Of a stretch of 64,000 bases of DNA, positions 36,453 through 44,710 are shown piece by piece. The notes beneath the pieces are model-generated. The model searched no databases and was not told the origin of the DNA. It saw only the letters and a list, made by a program, of their open reading frames with translations. Source of the stretch: Streptomyces actinomycinicus (lineage in GTDB: Bacteria > Actinomycetota > Actinomycetes > Streptomycetales > Streptomycetaceae); NCBI RefSeq assembly GCF_016741775.1, contig NZ_JAERRK010000018.1, forward strand, positions 62,001-126,000. Direction: 5' to 3'. Each line of letters begins with the position of its first letter. The first letter of the stretch is position 1. A program made the translations under genes and the position numbers.

Positions 36453-37745
36453 TTACTCTCCTTCAACCCGCATGATGCTGGCGACACCCCGCACGGTGTC
36501 GAGCTTGCGCAGCGCCTCGACGGTCCCGGTGAGGGAGGCGTCGGACGCGCGGTGGGTGACGACGACGAGGGAGGCCTCGCCGTCCTTGCCCTGCTGCCGA
36601 ACGGTGTCGATCGACACCCCGTGCTCGGCGAAGACGGTCGCGACCTGGGCGAGCACACCCGGCTTGTCCGCGACGTCGAGGCTGATGTGGTACCGCGTGA
36701 CGACCTCGCCCATCGGGGAGACGGTGAGGTCGGCGTAGGCGGACTCGCCGGGCCCGGTGGCCCCGTTGAGCCGGTTGCGGCAGACGGCGACTAGGTCGCC
36801 GAGCACGGCGGAGGCGGTCGGGGAACCGCCGGCACCGGGGCCGTAGAACATGAGCTGGCCGGCGGCGTCGCTCTCCACGAACACGGCGTTGTAGGCGCCG
36901 CGCACCGAGGCGAGCGGGTGGGTCAGCGGAATCATGGCCGGGTGCACGCGCGCGGTGACGGACGCACCGTCCTCGGACCGCTCGCAGATGGCGAGCAGCT
37001 TGATGGTGCAGCCCATCTCCTTGGCCGAGCGGAAGTCGGCGGCGGTGACCTCGGTCATGCCCTCGCGGTAGACGTCGTCCAGGCGTACGCGCGTGTGGAA
37101 GGCGATGCCGGCGAGGATGGCGGCCTTGGCGGCGGCGTCGAAGCCCTCGACGTCGGCGGTCGGGTCGGCCTCGGCGTACCCCAGGGCGGTGGCCTCGTCG
37201 AGGGCCTCCTGGTAGCCGGCTCCCGTGGAGTCCATCTTGTCGAGGATGAAGTTGGTGGTGCCGTTCACGATGCCCAGCACCCGGTTGACCTTGTCGCCGG
37301 CGAGGGACTCGCGCAGCGGCCGGATCAGCGGGATGGCACCGGCGACCGCGGCCTCGTAGTAGAGGTCCTTGCCGTGCTCCCCGGCGGCGGCGTGCAGGGC
37401 GGCGCCGTCCTGGGCGAGCAGGGCCTTGTTGGCGGACACCACGGAGGCGCCGTGCTCGAACGCCGCGGTGATGAGCGAGCGGGCGGGCTCGATCCCGCCG
37501 ATGACCTCGACGACCACGTCGATGTCACCGCGTTTGACGAGGGCGGTGGCGTCGGTGGTGACGAGCCCGGCGTCGATGCCCTCGCGGACCTTGCTCGGGC
37601 GCCGCACCGCGACCCCCGCCAGCTCCACGGGGGCCCCGATCCTGGCGGCGAGGTCGTCGGCGTGCGTCGTCATGATGCGCGCCACCTCTGAGCCGACCAC
37701 TCCACAGCCCAGCAGCGCCACCTTCAGCGGACGCGTACGCATCAT
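36453..37745 (-). CDS. hom: Homoserine dehydrogenase
   Basis: A 430-residue enzyme. It has an N-terminal NAD(P)-binding domain (VALLGCGVVGSEVARIM), a catalytic domain (LYYEAAVAGAIPLIRPLRESL; EADPTADVEGFDAAAK) and a C-terminal ACT domain (YHISLDVADKPGVLAQVATVFAEHGVSI). The ACT domain usually gives threonine feedback inhibition. Start ATG 37745 or the adjacent ATG 37742 are both possible, with GAGG just upstream. Confidence 0.96.
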   Translation of the reverse strand: MMRTRPLKVALLGCGVVGSEVARIMTTHADDLAARIGAPVELAGVAVRRPSKVREGIDAGLVTTDATALVKRGDIDVVVEVIGGIEPARSLITAAFEHGASVVSANKALLAQDGAALHAAAGEHGKDLYYEAAVAGAIPLIRPLRESLAGDKVNRVLGIVNGTTNFILDKMDSTGAGYQEALDEATALGYAEADPTADVEGFDAAAKAAILAGIAFHTRVRLDDVYREGMTEVTAADFRSAKEMGCTIKLLAICERSEDGASVTARVHPAMIPLTHPLASVRGAYNAVFVESDAAGQLMFYGPGAGGSPTASAVLGDLVAVCRNRLNGATGPGESAYADLTVSPMGEVVTRYHISLDVADKPGVLAQVATVFAEHGVSIDTVRQQGKDGEASLVVVTHRASDASLTGTVEALRKLDTVRGVASIMRVEGE

Positions 37746-37909
37746 CCGACCTCGTTTCCTCTTACCGTCTACGGTTGACCCAGTCTCACTCACCGGACGA
37801 CAGTTTCTACCCTTCGTCCGGATCGTGAGACATCTATTTCATTTGTACGGGGGCGCAAGACCGGAGATCTTCCGCCCCACGGCTCTGACGTGCGCGTCCG
37901 GCGCGTCCG

Positions 37910-39301
37910 TCACCCGACGTCGAGACGCAGGAGGTCCTCCTCCGTCTCCCGGCGGACGATCACCCGGGCGGCACCGTCCCGCACCGCGACGACGGGCGGC
38001 CGCAGCACGTGGTTGTAGTTGCTGGCCATGGACCGGCAGTACGCGCCGGTGGCCGGCACGGCGATCAGGTCACCCGGTGCCAGGTCGGCCGGCAGGAACG
38101 CGTCCTTGACCACGATGTCCCCGCTCTCACAGTGCTTGCCGACGACACGGGCGAGCATCGGCGCGGCGTCGCTCGTCCGGGACACGAGGGCGACGCTGTA
38201 CTCGGCGTCGTACAGCGCGGTCCGGATGTTGTCCGACATTCCGCCGTCGACGGACACGTATGTCCGCAGTCCGTCCAGCGGCTTGACCGTGCCCACCTCG
38301 TACAGCGTGAACGCGGTGGGCCCGACGACGGCCCGCCCCGGCTCGACGGAGATCCGGGGCGTGCGCAGCCGGGCGGCCTCGCACTCCCGGCCGACGATCT
38401 CGGTGAGCGCCTTGGCGATCTCGTGCGGCTCCCGCGGGTCGTCGTCGCTGGTGTAGGCGATACCGAGCCCGCCCCCCAGATCGATCTCGGGCAGCTCCAC
38501 GCCGTGCTCGTCCCGGATGTCCTTCAGCAGCCCCACCACGCGGTGGGCGGCGACCTCGAACCCGGACATGTCGAAGATCTGCGACCCGATGTGCGAGTGG
38601 ATCCCGATCAGCTCCAGGCCGTCGAGCTGCAGCGCCCGCCGCACGGCCTCGGCGGCCTGCCCGCCGGCGAGCGGAATCCCGAACTTCTGGTCCTCGTGCG
38701 CGGTGGCGATGAACTCGTGCGTGTGCGCCTCGACGCCGACGGTGATCCGGATCTGCACCTTCTGCCGCACGCCGAGCGACTGCGCGACATGGGCGACCCG
38801 CACGATCTCCTGGAAGGAGTCGAGCACGATCCGCCCGACCCCGGCCTCGACGGCCCGGGTGATCTCCCCGACGGACTTGTTGTTGCCGTGGAACGCGATG
38901 CGTTCGGCGGGCATCCCCGCGGACAGCGCGGTGGCCAGCTCACCGCCGGAGCACACGTCCAGGTTCAACCCCTCCTCGTGCAGCCACCGCACGACGGCCC
39001 GGGACAGGAAGGCCTTCCCCGCGTAGAACACGTCGGCGTCCGGCCCGAACGCGGTGCGCCAGGCCCGGGCCCGGGCCCGGAAGTCGGCCTCGTCGAGGAC
39101 GTAGGCAGGCGTCCCGAACTCCTCCGCGAGCCGGGTCGCGGTGATCCCGCCGACCGTGAGGACACCGTCCTCGTCCCGGCTGACGGTCTGGGCCCACACC
39201 TTGGGGTCGAGGGCGTTGAGGTCGGCGGGCGGCGCCGAGTAGTGCCCCTCGGGCAGGACATCGGCGTGGCGGGGCCCGGCGGGATGGGCGGAACGGCTCA
39301 T
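37910..39301 (-). CDS. lysA: Diaminopimelate decarboxylase
   Basis: A 463-residue fold-III PLP enzyme. It shows VFYAGKAFLSRAVVRWL with the PLP Lys, LDVCSGGELATALSAG, ELIGIHSHIGSQIFD, EIDLGGGLGIAY and SVEPGRAVVGPTAFTLYEVG. It makes lysine from meso-diaminopimelate. It lies between the ArgRS-like gene and hom, as lysA does after argS in mycobacteria and corynebacteria. Confidence 0.96.
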   Translation of the reverse strand: MSRSAHPAGPRHADVLPEGHYSAPPADLNALDPKVWAQTVSRDEDGVLTVGGITATRLAEEFGTPAYVLDEADFRARARAWRTAFGPDADVFYAGKAFLSRAVVRWLHEEGLNLDVCSGGELATALSAGMPAERIAFHGNNKSVGEITRAVEAGVGRIVLDSFQEIVRVAHVAQSLGVRQKVQIRITVGVEAHTHEFIATAHEDQKFGIPLAGGQAAEAVRRALQLDGLELIGIHSHIGSQIFDMSGFEVAAHRVVGLLKDIRDEHGVELPEIDLGGGLGIAYTSDDDPREPHEIAKALTEIVGRECEAARLRTPRISVEPGRAVVGPTAFTLYEVGTVKPLDGLRTYVSVDGGMSDNIRTALYDAEYSVALVSRTSDAAPMLARVVGKHCESGDIVVKDAFLPADLAPGDLIAVPATGAYCRSMASNYNHVLRPPVVAVRDGAARVIVRRETEEDLLRLDVG

Positions 39302-39363
39302 GACGTGACTCTCAGACTCTCTGTCTTCTCTCCGGGACGCATGCGCATCTGCTCTCGGGCGTC

Positions 39364-40701
39364 TCAGAGGTGTTCGGGTGCGTCGATGCCGAGCAGGGAC
39401 AGGCCGCCGGCCAGCACCGTCCCGGCAGCTTCGGCAAGCGCCAGCCGGGCTCGGTGGGCGGCCGAGGGTTTCTCCTCGCCGCAGGGCAGCACGCAGGGCA
39501 GAAAAGGCAGCACGGCATCAGCGACGGTGACGAGATGCCGGGCAACCCGGTCCGGGGCACGGTGGGTGGCGGCCGCGGCGAGGATACGGGGGTGGTCGGC
39601 CAGGGGGGTCAGGAGGGGCTGGACGGCCGCGAGGGGGGGTCGGGGGGTGACTGCGGCGTGGGGGGTTCGGGGAGTTACTGCGGCGAGAGGGGGTGGGGTG
39701 GAGGCGGGAGAGCCGGACTCGGCGGCGGGGTGGGGGGCTGCCGCGGGGTCGGGCACGTGTACGGGGTGCGGGGCCACCATGGGGCCGGGCACGTCTACCG
39801 AGTGCGGGGCCACCACGGGGCCGGATACATCGGCGGAGTGCGGAGCCACGAAGGGGCCGGGCACGTCTACGGAGTGCGGGGCCACCACGGGGCCGGATAC
39901 ATCGGCGGTGTGCGGAGCCACGAAGGGGCCGGGCACGTCTACGGAGTGCGGGGCCACCACGGGGCCGGATACATCGGCGGAGTGCGGGGCCACCATGGGG
40001 CCGGGCTCGGCGGCGAAGCCCAGGCGGGCGGCGTTGCGGCTGAGGGACCGGATGCGGGCGTGGGCGTACCGCACCCGGAACAGCGGATTGCTCTCCCGCT
40101 GTACGAGATGGTCGGCGGTGATCCGGGGCCGGTCGTGCGGAGCGGGATGCAGCAGCGCCCACCGCGCGGCGTCGGCCCCGAGCGGAGCGGGATCCTCCGG
40201 TGCGGGAACGGGCCGCAGATTGACGGGTTCACCGTGCTCGACGGTGGCGCGCCCGCCCTGCGTACCCACGATCCGTACGACGGCATCGGCGACGACCTCG
40301 GCCCGCACCTCGTACGGCACGCGCAGCGCGACGACCTGCCCGGCGAGGACGTCCCCGTGCCCGTACCGGGAGCCCTGCGCGCGGATCTCCCGCACCAGCC
40401 CGGCGACGGGGTCGGCCTGCTCGTCGAGGGTGATGTTGAGGAACCCGGGCCCGGTGACGACGACGTCCCGGACACCGGTGGCGCCCACGAGCCGGTCCCG
40501 CAGGATCTCGGCGACCCGAAGGGGCGGCTGCCCGGCCGGCCGGGCGAGCTGCAACGCGATGGTGGTGGCGAAGTCCCCGCACCCCCCGGGCCCCGGCTCG
40601 GTCACCACGGCCCGCTCGGGCACGGCCACGTCCAGCTGCCCGTCATCGACAGCACGACGCACCGCTTGCAGCACGGTGCGGGACAGCTCGACGGGGGTCA
40701 C
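39364..40701 (-). CDS. Arginyl-tRNA synthetase-like protein without catalytic domain
   Basis: A 445-residue protein. Residues about 1-110 match the ArgRS N-terminal (Add) domain, ending in TGPGFLNITLDEQ. From about residue 175 it matches the DALR anticodon-binding domain (LGADAARWALL, QRESNPLFRVRYAHARIRSL). The C-terminal DALR helices resume at LLTPLADHP and run to the end (GLSLLGIDAPEHL). The Rossmann aminoacylation domain with HIGH and KMSKS-type motifs is absent, so it cannot charge tRNA. Between the two DALR halves lies a linker of 12-residue repeats (VVAPHSVDVPGP type). Position before lysA equals that of true argS in mycobacteria. It may bind tRNA or regulate lysine genes. Confidence 0.85.
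   Translation of the reverse strand: MTPVELSRTVLQAVRRAVDDGQLDVAVPERAVVTEPGPGGCGDFATTIALQLARPAGQPPLRVAEILRDRLVGATGVRDVVVTGPGFLNITLDEQADPVAGLVREIRAQGSRYGHGDVLAGQVVALRVPYEVRAEVVADAVVRIVGTQGGRATVEHGEPVNLRPVPAPEDPAPLGADAARWALLHPAPHDRPRITADHLVQRESNPLFRVRYAHARIRSLSRNAARLGFAAEPGPMVAPHSADVSGPVVAPHSVDVPGPFVAPHTADVSGPVVAPHSVDVPGPFVAPHSADVSGPVVAPHSVDVPGPMVAPHPVHVPDPAAAPHPAAESGSPASTPPPLAAVTPRTPHAAVTPRPPLAAVQPLLTPLADHPRILAAAATHRAPDRVARHLVTVADAVLPFLPCVLPCGEEKPSAAHRARLALAEAAGTVLAGGLSLLGIDAPEHL
39751..40002. repeat. Seven tandem 36-bp repeats inside the ArgRS-like gene
   Basis: Seven consecutive in-frame 36-bp units begin at 39751, 39787, 39823, 39859, 39895, 39931 and 39967. Two unit types (starting GGGCACGTCTAC and GGATACATCGGC) alternate, so the higher period is 72 bp. 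They encode 12-residue units. Near-identity between like units points to recent expansion. Confidence 0.95.
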
Positions 40702-40786
40702 GGGACAAGCGTAGGCGAGGAGGGGGGTGGGTATGCGAGGCGGTTATGGATGGGGGTGTTGCGGCGTCCGGTCGGCGGCACGCGCA

Positions 40787-40961
40787 TGACGGGCAGGTGA
40801 CTGACGGCAGGCCCCTGACGGGCAGGTGACTGACGGCACGCGCAGACGGCTGGCTGCGGGCACACGCAGTGGCTTGCTGCCGCGGGCACACGCAGAGGGC
40901 TTGCTGCCGGGGCACACACACAGAGGGCTTGCTGCCGGCACACACAGGTGGCTGCTACTGG
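40787..40961. repeat. Tandem repeats of 29 and about 26 bp
   Basis: A 23-base block beginning TGACGGGCAGGTGAC occurs exactly at 40787-40809 and 40816-40838. It is followed by about five degenerate units of 25-27 bp around the core GGGCTTGCTGCC with GGCACACGCAG (about 40835-40961). Confidence 0.8.
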
Positions 40962-41060
40962 CGGGCACACGTCCTGGCGCAAGTCCCGAAGACTTCCGGC
41001 GGGACACCGCGAACGCGCCCGACATCACGGACCCACCGACGGACCGCCGCCGCGGCCGAC

Positions 41061-41152
41061 CTCGAGCCCTCACCACGGAGAATCTCGAGCCCTCACCACG
41101 GAAAATCTTGAGCCGCCATTGCGGAGCACCCTGAGCCGCCACTGCGGAGGGC
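41061..41152. repeat. Four tandem 23-bp repeats
   Basis: Units start at 41061, 41084, 41107 and 41130. The first two share CTCGAGCCCTCACCACGGA, and the last two have drifted to TGAGCCGCCAYTGCGGAG. Confidence 0.85.
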
Positions 41153-41299
41153 CTGGTCGCCCAGCAGACCGCCGCCCGTCGCCCGCTGCCCGTCGCCGCT
41201 GGACTTGTCCCAGATCCCCCGACGTTTTTCAGGTGCGGAGCGTTGGGGACCTGGGCGGCGCCGGGTACCTGGGGTGCCTCGATGATGTCACCGCCCACG

Positions 41300-41941
41300 T
41301 CACCGACGCGGAAGGCTGGGCCCCCACGAGGCTCGATCCCCGTCGGCTTCCCCGTCACCACCATCGCCGCGATCTCCGCCCTCCTCGCCGCCACCGGGGG
41401 CGCCCCCCTCACGACTGTCATGGCTGCCATGCCCCTCACGGCCCCCATGACCCGCACGGCCCTCACGAGCCTCATGACCCCCATACCCACCACGACCACC
41501 GTGTCCGCTACCTCGGCGGTCGATGAGGTGTTTGACGAGCTGCACGAGCTCGGCGGGCTCGAAGGGCTTGGCGAGGAAGGCGTCGACGCCGACATCGAGG
41601 CCGGTCTCGACCTCGTACTGCGTGCAGGCGCTGATGATGGCGAGGGGAAGGTGGCGCGTACGAGGATCCGCGCGGAGCCGGGCGGCGGTGCGCAGCCCGT
41701 CCAGCCGGGGCATGACGACGTCGAGCGTCACGATGTCGGGCTGCACTTGATGCACGACGTCCAGACACTCGGCACCATCGGCCGCGGTCACGACCTCGAG
41801 CCCTTCCAGCTCGAGATTGACCCTGATCAGCTGCCGGATGACCTTGTTGTCGTCCACAACAAGCACCCGGCCCGGAGCGCCTGGCACAAGTCGAGAGTAG
41901 GTCGGGACCGGCCACCGCGTCCGGGTTTTCCCCACTTCCAC
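41300..41941 (-). CDS. Stand-alone response regulator with His/Gly-rich tail
   Basis: A protein of up to 213 residues. The receiver domain (about 25-140) carries the acidic pair VLVVDDNKV, phospho-acceptor Asp74 in IVTLDVVMP and Lys125 in AFLAKPFEP. No DNA-binding domain follows. Instead residues 142-213 form a low-complexity tail rich in Gly, His, Arg, Glu and Asp (HGGRGGYGGHEAREG type), which could bind metal or nucleic acid. The start is uncertain (GTG 41941 or GTG 41887). No kinase is adjacent. It is the last chromosomal core gene before the tRNA integration site. Confidence 0.82.
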   Translation of the reverse strand: MEVGKTRTRWPVPTYSRLVPGAPGRVLVVDDNKVIRQLIRVNLELEGLEVVTAADGAECLDVVHQVQPDIVTLDVVMPRLDGLRTAARLRADPRTRHLPLAIISACTQYEVETGLDVGVDAFLAKPFEPAELVQLVKHLIDRRGSGHGGRGGYGGHEAREGRAGHGGREGHGSHDSREGGAPGGGEEGGDRGDGGDGEADGDRASWGPSLPRR

Positions 41942-42052
41942 CCCGTACAGGGGACCCGCTCACCCCCACGCCGGTAATCGAGTTCCTGATCACCCCTCCG
42001 GACCTGCTAGTGTTCTACCCGTCGCCGCGAGCGAACAGCTCAGCGCCGACAC

Positions 42053-42124
42053 GCCCCCGTAGCTCAGGGGATAGAGCAACGGCCTCCGGAGCCGTGTGCG
42101 CAGGTTCGAATCCTGCCGGGGGCA
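42053..42124 (+). tRNA. tRNA-Arg (anticodon CCG)
   Basis: The acceptor stem GCCCCCG pairs with CGGGGGC (42117-42123), with discriminator A at 42124. D-arm AGCTCAGGGGATAGAGC, anticodon stem ACGGC/GCCGT with loop CTCCGGA (anticodon CCG at 42086-42088), and T-arm CAGGTTCGAATCCTG are all present. CCA is not encoded. Its 3' part serves as an integration site. Confidence 0.97.
42092..42120 (+). repeat. att direct repeat, copy 1 (inside tRNA-Arg 3' half)
   Basis: 29 bp running from the anticodon stem through the T-arm into the acceptor stem (CCGTGTGCGCAGG ... CCTGCCGGG). An exact copy lies at 51090-51118. tRNA 3' halves are the standard attB of pSAM2-type tyrosine integrases. Confidence 0.9.
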
Positions 42125-42141
42125 CTTCACATGAAGTGCCC

Positions 42142-42183
42142 AAAGACCCCGTCACCAGCGGAAACGCTGGGTTCGGGGTCTTT
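42142..42183 (+). terminator. Terminator of tRNA-Arg
   Basis: AAAGACCCCG (42142-42151) pairs with CGGGGTCTTT (42174-42183), with T-rich DNA after it. A second perfect hairpin, GGCACTTC-acat-GAAGTGCC (42121-42140), lies between the tRNA 3' end and this stem. Confidence 0.8.
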
Positions 42184-42691
42184 GTGTTTGTGCAGGCGTA
42201 TGCGGCCCTGAGCGGCCCTATGACGGCCTCTGTGGACTATTTGTGGACAGGATTCTGGGGCATCGCCCCAGGTCAGGTCCACCAAGCGAGTGGGCCGGCA
42301 AAGAGGTCGTCGACCGCCACGTACCAGAGCCTCGGCAGCCCGTAGGTCAAGCCGCAGTCGCTCGACGGACTCCTCGGGCGGCGATCACCCTAAAAACAGC
42401 AAGCCACTTCACCGTGGCGGACCGTTGCCAGGCTTCGTCCGACACGGCTGGTGGACGCGCCTTGATACCAAGGAGTCCGCCGTCAACGGTGGCAGCGGCG
42501 CTCGCGCGCAGCAGTCTGGGCCATCCGGGTATCGATGGCCACCATCAAGTGATAGATCTGTGAAGAGCTTTCTGATCGACGCTGTTCTGGGCCCGGGGGG
42601 GCTGTCATGCAAGTGCGCACCATTCTTCTGCTGACCCGGGTAGAGCAGGGCGGCCCACACAAGGCATCTGCTCCAGCGACGGAGTGAGCGA
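42184..42691. other. Left arm of the island, no intact gene
   Basis: 508 bp between the tRNA terminator and the first cargo gene. The first 100 bp resemble the sequence after the second att copy. On the minus strand (about 42240-42385) a stop-bounded frame, SVERLRLDLRAAEALVRGG, looks like a gene remnant. Otherwise nothing is recognisable. Confidence 0.45.
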
Positions 42692-44710
42692 GTGCGTACG
42701 GAACCCGGCCTCCAGCCCACTCGCGCTTGGCAGGTCTATGACTGGTGGCAGCACCGCTTGGCCAGAGAGTTCTTTAGCGAAGACCGCGCGGGCACACCGG
42801 TCCTCTTCTTCCTCGATGAGCCGGAGCTGGTGGCCCTGCGTGGCGGTGAGGATGTGGAGCAGCTCGGGACCGCCGTCAGCTCCGTGCTTTCCTGGCACGA
42901 CAATCCGTATGCGCCGGTCAGCGAACGCTGCCGTGCCTGGAAGTGGGGCAAGCGGGAGGACCCTCCCCCATGCCTGCCGCTCCTGGGCTCTGCGGTCCTG
43001 GCCGCAGCCAACATGCGGCGGACGGTGCAGGGGCCGGGGGCTCCGGCGTACTACGCCCGCCTCGCCGAAGTTCTCCAGCCCCCGTGGGGTGGTGAGCAGC
43101 ACGGGCAGCGACTTGAGCGCCACTATGACGTTGTCGCCGACTTGTGGGCCGAGTTGGACGGATGGCTCCGGGAGAAGGGCGGAACCCGCGGACTCAGCAC
43201 GATCAAAAGGAATCCGGCCCGTAGCAAGATCGGCTACGCCCAGTCGCAGGCATTGCTCCGGACCTGGGACCACGCTGCCCTGACACGCTTCTTCCAGACG
43301 ATTGGGGTGACACCCAATCAGACAGTTGACGGTGCACGGCTGCTGGGCGATCTCGCAGCCTGGAGCCATCGACATCCGCAGGGCCTTTCCAAGGAGCTGC
43401 GTCAGGCGCTCGACTCCGACGGCGACAAGCGCCTCTTGGAGCCGCTGCTGGTTGCTCTCGTGGAGGGCTGGGACGGCACCGTGTCACCGGGGTTTGTCGA
43501 CGGTCTCCGCGTGGTGCCGCTGCGATTGGTACTCGAGGAAGGCTTCACGGGGTGGGACGTCCGCTGGCACGCCGAAGTGGCTCCCGGCGTCCGAGAGGAC
43601 GTGCTCAGGTATCCGGGTGCAGAAATGAGACTCACATCCGAGGCAGGCGACCAAGCCTATGAGCTGACCGGGGCGGTACCTGACCCTGCGCACGCAATCA
43701 ATTCCGGGATTACAGCGAAGGGGACCAAGGTAGCGCTCCGTGTTCAGGGTGGCCGTGAGCTACTTGCGCTGCGGGAAGACCCAGTTGCCGGCGGCTGGAC
43801 AGAGACTGATGTACTGACCGTCTTCGAGCCCTATGTTTTTCTCTTCCGTCCTTCTGGCCAGCAACAACTCCAGGTGCTTCTGTCCGGTGCCGGAGAGCGG
43901 TGGTACCAGCCTGAAGACGCTCCGATCCCGGGGTGGCAAGTCACACCCGAGGTGGAGTTCAGCGACGAGGCAGCGCTCACCGAAGCCCTGGCGAAGGCCG
44001 GCATCCAGAACGTCCGCTACTCAGGCGCGCGCCGCCTGAGTCTGCGTAACGGGCTGCGTGTCAGGCCCGGGTGGGGCCTGAGATCACACTTCCTGGTTGG
44101 TGCCGAGCCGGACGTGATGGTGCCGGAAGAGTTGTGCAGGCAAGGGCTCATCAGCCTGGACGGCAGACCGCTGAGCGTGCCTCCAGGAGGCCTCGTCCAG
44201 CTGCGGGGCAGGAACCTCGCGCCTGGACCGCACGTTCTCGCCGCTGATGGTGCGGAACTTACCTTCTACGTTGAAGAGCTCAACGCTCCCGCCCCACGGC
44301 CAGCGGCTCCCACGGTCCCTTCGCAAGGGTCTTCTGCCACCGTGGTGGTGCCGCTGTCCGGCGACGCCCGCTTCCTCACGGCGCAGGGCCGGTTTCTCCA
44401 CATTGCCCGGCCCCAAGAGCCGCCTTGGTGGCGGCCGTCTGCTCCTGGTCTCTGCGATGGAGGGACAGCTCGGGTGCCCATTCCAGCAGCTGCAGTGTGG
44501 CTGGTAGTTGTTCCGGCCCATGCTGCTCCTTCGGTGACGCTTCTGCGGCACGCCGAGCCGGACATAGGCATTTTGAGCCGGGCTGCTAAGGACTTCTGGG
44601 TTCAGATCATGCTCGATGACCAGGCAGGCAGCCCGCACGCTGAGCTTTGGCAGCGTTACCGGGAAGCCGTACTGACCCGGAACTCTCAGGGGGGCTTCAA
44701 GCGTGTTTGA
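42692..44710 (+). CDS. Unrecognised 672-residue protein, first gene of the helicase operon
   Basis: GTG start at 42692 with GGAG seven bases upstream. I do not recognise the family. There is no signal peptide or membrane segment. The N-terminal half is helical (RAWQVYDWWQHRLAREFF; YYARLAEVLQPPW). The C-terminal half is rich in beta strands and ends with Ig-like stretches (SLDGRPLSVPPGGLVQLRGRNLAPGPHVLAADGAELTFYVEE), as seen in large scaffold or DNA-sensing proteins of defence operons. No nuclease or ATPase motif is visible. The stop overlaps the next start by eight bases. Base composition is less GC-rich than the core genome, suggesting transfer. Confidence 0.85.
   Translation: MRTEPGLQPTRAWQVYDWWQHRLAREFFSEDRAGTPVLFFLDEPELVALRGGEDVEQLGTAVSSVLSWHDNPYAPVSERCRAWKWGKREDPPPCLPLLGSAVLAAANMRRTVQGPGAPAYYARLAEVLQPPWGGEQHGQRLERHYDVVADLWAELDGWLREKGGTRGLSTIKRNPARSKIGYAQSQALLRTWDHAALTRFFQTIGVTPNQTVDGARLLGDLAAWSHRHPQGLSKELRQALDSDGDKRLLEPLLVALVEGWDGTVSPGFVDGLRVVPLRLVLEEGFTGWDVRWHAEVAPGVREDVLRYPGAEMRLTSEAGDQAYELTGAVPDPAHAINSGITAKGTKVALRVQGGRELLALREDPVAGGWTETDVLTVFEPYVFLFRPSGQQQLQVLLSGAGERWYQPEDAPIPGWQVTPEVEFSDEAALTEALAKAGIQNVRYSGARRLSLRNGLRVRPGWGLRSHFLVGAEPDVMVPEELCRQGLISLDGRPLSVPPGGLVQLRGRNLAPGPHVLAADGAELTFYVEELNAPAPRPAAPTVPSQGSSATVVVPLSGDARFLTAQGRFLHIARPQEPPWWRPSAPGLCDGGTARVPIPAAAVWLVVVPAHAAPSVTLLRHAEPDIGILSRAAKDFWVQIMLDDQAGSPHAELWQRYREAVLTRNSQGGFKRV

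Larger units (their letters stand above)
40702..41299. other. Gene-free region with nested tandem repeats
   Basis: 598 bp between two minus-strand genes. Long frames exist on both strands but have no sensible composition. The region is mainly made of short tandem repeats, listed separately. Confidence 0.6.

Noticed and set aside
39751..40002. Possible CRISPR array
   Set aside because: The units are contiguous 36-bp coding repeats without spacers, and there are no cas genes.
40744..41595. A 283-codon minus-strand frame upstream of the response regulator
   Set aside because: It consists of translated tandem repeats and Ser/Pro/Arg-rich shadow of the response regulator gene.
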